DNA of 64,000 nucleotides from Perognathus longimembris pacificus (taxonomy: Eukaryota > Chordata > Mammalia > Rodentia > Heteromyidae). The DNA is taken from NCBI RefSeq assembly GCF_023159225.1, contig NC_063174.1, positions 42,462,191 through 42,526,190 of the forward strand. The letters run 5' to 3'. Every line of letters begins with the position of its first letter. Positions within the stretch are counted from its first letter, which is position 1. A model generated the notes under the pieces. The model was not told where the DNA came from. It did not search any database and saw only the letters and a list, made by a program, of their open reading frames with translations. The position numbers and the translations under genes are program-made. This document shows positions 59,546-64,000 of this stretch, one piece after another.

Positions 59546-59598
59546 TTGCCCCACAGGAGGCCCGTGGTACATCCTGGTCCCTGTGGGGCCCAGGCTCA

Positions 59599-59937
<339 letters not shown>

Positions 59938-59962
59938 TCACTACCAAAAGAACTCAGCAATC

Positions 59963-60171
59963 GGGCTGGGAATATGGCCTAGTGGCAAGAGTGCTTGCCT
60001 CCTACACATGAAGCTCTCGGTTCGATTCCCCAGCACCACATATATGGAAAATGGCCAGAAAGGGCGTTGTGGCTCAGGTGGCAGAGTGCTAGCCTTGAGC
60101 AAGAAGAAGCCAGGGACAGTGCTCAGGCCCTGAGTCCAAGGCCCAGGACTGGCCAAAAAAAAAAAAAAAAA
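59963..60171 (+). mobile_element. IDL-Geo dimeric SINE, perfect 17-bp TSD
   Basis: A near-consensus dimer with an A20 tail and flanking AAAAGAACTCAGCAATC at 59946-59962 and 60172-60188. The uninterrupted tail and perfect repeat suggest a recent insertion, antisense to TGFB3. Confidence 0.95.
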
Positions 60172-61239
60172 AAAAGAACTCAGCAATCATAGGAAGCACA
60201 CCCCCAAAAGACAACCATGCTCAGAACCCCTCACCACTACTCCTGCACAGAATGTTCCAGAGGGCAGAAAACCCTTGAGATGCTTCCTGGAAATCACTAT
60301 GAAGCCATGAAGTATCTCTGTCACCTGGTGGGCATGGGGTTATTGGTTTCGTTCTGAGACTTAGAACCCTCCAGTGTGAATTTCCTCTTATAATCTGAAT
60401 TGATCAAGAATTACTACTGATAATTTAAGGTGTCCCAATTTAAGGTAGTGTGACTGGAGGTGGGGCAAACAAACAAGACTGAATGACAGCTAATATTTAC
60501 TATAAAATTCAGGCGAGCTATTAGAGCGTGTGTTACATGGCTTAGCAAACTTGTTCTGAGAAAGAGCCTGAATCCATCTGAACCTATTCCAACTGAAGCC
60601 GAAAGAAAACTCTGGCCTAGACAGAATTTCAAGTAGCTAGAGATGTAGTTCGTGAAGGACAGAAGCCAGCTATGTGTCCAACTTTACCTGGGCAGGACGT
60701 GAGCATTAGAATTCACATATTAATATGAAGGAGTAAAGGAGAGTTTCACCTTAGCCTGGACTCTAAATGAGGGCTCCGAATGTCTGACCTCTAAGGTTCT
60801 GTGATTAGGATGTCAAATCCTTGGCACTAAAAATTGAAAAAAAAATGTCCTAGAATTGAGCTCATTCAGGTTAAAACAATGCCAAGGTGCAGGAAGAAGA
60901 GTACATCTTTTCTCAAGTGAGCCTCTGACTGCAGGCATTCCTCAGTTGCCCAAAATAAGACAAGAAAAGGAAAAGATAGCTTCTCTGAACTCCAGAGACA
61001 GTCAAAGCTCATGTCCTGGGGAAAATATTGGAAGCCCATAAAGAACTCTCAACTACTTCCATCTCTACACAAACACGTGTGGGCAAATGCCTGAACCCTG
61101 AAACCATCATTAAACTCAGACAACCCTTGGGCAAGGTTCAAGCAGGCCTGTTAATATCAGGAAAGCTCGGCAGTACTCATGTTCAGGACCACCAGTGTTT
61201 GTTTTAGGGAGAGAGAAGACAGCTATTATTTGTTGAGCC

Positions 61240-61380
61240 TTCTTGGTGCTGCTTTACATTTGTAATCCCACTTAATTTAAGCCTGTGAAGAAAGTACTGG
61301 TGACCTTGTTTCCCTGGGCTCTGAACAGCTCGCCTACTTGATTTCATCCAGGACTAATACAATCTCCAGATCTGCAAGCT
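61240..61380 (+). repeat. MIR SINE fragment
   Basis: 'TTACATTTGTAATCCCACTT' followed by 'AATTTAAGCCTGTGAAGAAAG' and 'TACTGGTGACC' follows the MIR 5' part. Confidence 0.5.
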
Positions 61381-61419
61381 GAAAGGCCTTTTCCTTGCTT
61401 TGAGGGAGAAGCAGATTTA

Positions 61420-61689
<270 letters not shown>

Positions 61690-62060
61690 TCAGGCAAAGG
61701 TGGGTCAGGAATGGAGCGGGACAGAGGGATACAGAAGGACAGAAGGAGCTTCCAAAGGGAAGCTGACAACTGGAAGTGGCTACCAGGAAAGGGAATGGAT
61801 AGACTCATCCATTTTCAAAGGCCAATATTAAGAGAAAATGTTACACGCACAGGGGCAAAAGAACAAGCATGTAGGAAGTGAGCCCTCAAGGAGGAAGGAG
61901 GGATGACCACCCCCTGCAGTAAGGCAGCTAGAAGAAGGAGCAGGGGTTGCTTAAATGAGCCACTGGACACCATGTGCACTTCCTGTTCAAGGAGTCCAAG
62001 GAGGCCCCAGAGAGACTTTGAGTGGCCAAGTTCTGATTGTTGGGGAAGAAAGTATACAGA

Positions 62061-62256
62061 GGGCTGGGAATATGGCCTAGTGGCAAGAGTGCTGGCCTCG
62101 TATACATGAAGCCCTGGGTTCAATTCCTCAGCACCACATATATAGAAAAGGCCAGAAGTGGCACTGTGGCTCAAGTGTCAGAGCGCTAGCCTTGAGCAAA
62201 AAGAAGCCAGGGACAGTGCGCAGGCCGAGTCCAAGGCCCAGGACTGGCAAAAAAAA
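62061..62256 (+). mobile_element. IDL-Geo dimeric SINE, with TSD
   Basis: A full dimer with an A tail; AAGTATACAGA repeats at 62050-62060 and 62257-62267. A four-base loss in GCCCTGAGTCC is visible (GCCGAGTCC). Confidence 0.93.
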
Positions 62257-62374
62257 AAGTATACAGATGTTTGTGTTGGGGAGAGTAAGGCTTGGGTACG
62301 TGTGGTCATCATGACAGAGTGGCCTCACATGGCCAATGGAGGACACCGAATGACAGCAACAATCATGAATACGT

Positions 62375-62585
62375 GTGGGGCATTCCTGCAGGCCAAGCAC
62401 TGCTCTAGGACTTGTCAGGAACTAGCACTGTGAACCTCAGTAATCACCCCACTGAGTAAAGAACATTGTCCCCCATTATGCCTATGAGGACAGTGAGGCT
62501 TAGGGAGATGAAATGGCTTGCCCAAGGTACAGGAGTTGGTAGTTTCGGGATTCTTAGCCTATGAATCATGGTGCCAGAACCCCAG
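62375..62585 (+). repeat. MIR SINE, nearly full length
   Basis: Landmarks in order: 'GCCAAGCACTGCTCTAGGAC', 'GAGGACAGTGAGGCTTAGGG', 'TTGCCCAAGGTACAGGAG' and 'GAATCATGGTGCCAGAAC'. It is the best preserved MIR in the window. Confidence 0.75.
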
Positions 62586-62591
62586 ATCCCA

Positions 62592-62700
62592 CTTTTTTAA
62601 AAATTGGGTCTTGCTCTGTAGTCCAAACTGACCTCGAACTCACAAGCCTCCTGCCTCAGCCTCCCTAGTGCTGGGATTATAGATTTACCCCAGCATGCCT
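62592..62700 (-). mobile_element. B1-like SINE, antisense
   Basis: The T run marks the tail; GGGTCTTGCTCTGTAGTCC, GACCTCGAACTCACAAGCC and CCTAGTGCTGGGATTATAGA follow antisense B1. Confidence 0.82.
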
Positions 62701-63689
62701 TGCTTAGATGCCACATTCTAACTTGTTAAGAGACCAGGAAAGGCAAAGAGTACACCACAGAGAGCGCCGAGGAAGATGCCCACATGTTTGCTGAGATTCA
62801 CAGTGGCTATGCTTTCTTAGGGTATAGCCTCTCCTGAGCCATGAAGTTGGGGGATGAGGGGGGGTTGTGTAGTGGGTCCTTGCCCAGCTCAGCTCTACAT
62901 GCTAAGAAGCTGCAAACCATAAGAGTAATAGTACAAAGATGTGAAGACTTGGATCCTTGATCCTGGACAGGGCTCCAACCAGCTCTGGGACCTAGGGCAC
63001 AGCCTGGGTACCTGGGGTACACCGGCTCTCAGGTGCTTGCTGAGTGACTCCAAGAACACTCAGATAATGCAGGCCCTCATCCATTCAGACCAACAATCAC
63101 TTTCATTTGGAGTCCATACACAGCCTGGTATGAAGCTGTGAACTCTTGATGGGACTCGAGCTCTGTATAAGCAAAGGACTAATGTTCCCGGAGAAGGGAA
63201 GGCAGAATTTGCCTAGGTGGGAACTTGATGTTTGCAATGAAGAACCAACCTCAGAATTGGCAGTGGGATTGTGGGTGGAGAAGCCACAGGTTTTATTACA
63301 AAATTGTCTTTTCTGATGTCTCAAGGAAGATGGAAATGATTCTTTCTACAGGCTTCTCATTGAGTTCTGCAGCTGTGAAAATAAGAACTGCAAGTGCCCA
63401 GGGCTTCAAAGAAATCCAGGTGGAGCTGATCTGAATCAGACAGGGAAGCTGAGAGATGAATTTCCCCAGCCCCTCCTTTCTGTGGCCAGGCAGAGAATGT
63501 CTGAGTCAGAATTCCCAAACAAGGCTGCTGTTGGCAGAGCCTCGTGGGTTCTCCCAGCCTTTGCCTTTGTGCCCAGGAGCAGGAAGGATCTCCAGCCCAT
63601 CATCTGCCAACTCAACCACCAAAAGAGGCCCCTTAGATGGGGGTTTGCAAAGTTAGCTTTTACACTTTTGCAGTACTAACATTCTGAAT

Positions 63690-63745
63690 TCAGGGCCTCA
63701 TTCTTGCTAGGTAAGCACCCTCCCACTTGAGCCATGCCCCTCCAT
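63690..63745 (-). mobile_element. ID-family SINE fragment, antisense
   Basis: TCAGGGCCTCATTCTTGCTA, GGTAAGCACCCTCCCACTTG and AGCCATGCCCCTCC match the middle of an antisense ID unit. Confidence 0.55.
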
Positions 63746-63839
63746 TCCAATAGAGGAAAATTCTTAGTGAGAAGGAAAAGGAACAGATAGGGCTACTGTG
63801 CATAACAGATAGGGCTACATGCATCACCACTACCACTGA

Positions 63840-63935
63840 ATAGCCAGTAAAGGACAGACATGGAGAAGAGACTCGAGTTCTAGTCCAAGCTGGACCTGGG
63901 TCCAGTGACGTAACTACTCTGGGCCTCATCCTCCT
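63840..63935 (-). repeat. MIR SINE fragment, antisense
   Basis: 'CTCGAGTTCTAGTCCAAGCTG' and 'GTGACGTAACTACTCTGGGC' with 'CTCATCCTCCTTATCTG' follow antisense MIR order. Confidence 0.5.
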
Positions 63936-63967
63936 TATCTGACATGATGAAAGCTTTTTTGTGTATA

Positions 63968-64000
63968 CCAGTCCTGGGGCTTGAACTCAGGGCCTGAGCA
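63968..64000 (-). mobile_element. Antisense Geo-type SINE, cut by window edge
   Basis: ACCAGTCCTGGGGCTTGAAC and CAGGGCCTGAGCA are the antisense 3' end of a Geo-bearing SINE. The head lies outside, so which of the two SINE types it is cannot be told. Confidence 0.75.

Noticed and set aside
63225..63434. TGFB3 exon 3 or another gene near the right edge
   Set aside because: The + strand frame is not TGF-beta and the - strand lacks the exon 3 peptide; exon 3 must be beyond 64000.

Overview
The window is mammalian nuclear DNA, almost certainly from a rodent of the superfamily Geomyoidea (pocket mice, kangaroo rats, pocket gophers). The best clue is a very abundant dimeric SINE. Its tRNA-Ala/ID-like left half has a B-box-like GGTTCGATTCC. 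Its right half ends ...CCAGGACTGGC plus poly(A). This matches what I recall of the IDL-Geo family, reported as restricted to Geomyoidea. ID monomers, B1-like 7SL monomers, young and old L1 3' ends, MIRs and long dinucleotide microsatellites fill most of the rest. The genus cannot be fixed from this sequence alone.

Two protein-coding genes are present, both partial and convergent (tail to tail). On the + strand, the 3' end of TTLL5 (a tubulin polyglutamylase, also called STAMP) occupies about 1-52,745. It comprises coding exons at 6888-7105 and 16618-16700 and a tiny terminal exon at 52115-52137, followed by a 3' UTR with AATAAA at 52716. A second phase-compatible terminal exon (20283-20383, ending in TAG) sits early in the last 35 kb intron and predicts an alternative C terminus. 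On the - strand, the last four exons of TGFB3 (TGF-beta-3) run from 61664 down to 56498. Its 3' UTR ends near AATAAA at 55536-55541. Together they encode the C-terminal end of the latency-associated peptide, the furin site and the complete 112-residue mature cytokine. TGFB3 exons 1-3 lie beyond the right edge.

By region: 1-6887 is a TTLL5 intron with few recognisable genes or motifs; 7106-16617 and 16701-52114 are TTLL5 introns heavily loaded with SINEs, L1 tails and microsatellites; 52745-55515 is a short spacer of about 2.8 kb between the two genes; 55515-64000 is TGFB3. The order TTLL5 (+) then TGFB3 (-) agrees with human chromosome 14q24.3 as I remember it. The genes are neighbours by ancestry and I see no sign that they work in one pathway.

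No CRISPR, operon or unusual defence or biosynthetic system is present. The items most worth a second look are the alternative TTLL5 terminal exon, a Thr in place of the expected Ala at mature TGF-beta-3 position 54, a Geo-like SINE tail shared by two different SINE heads, and a triple-nested retroposon at 43440-45309.
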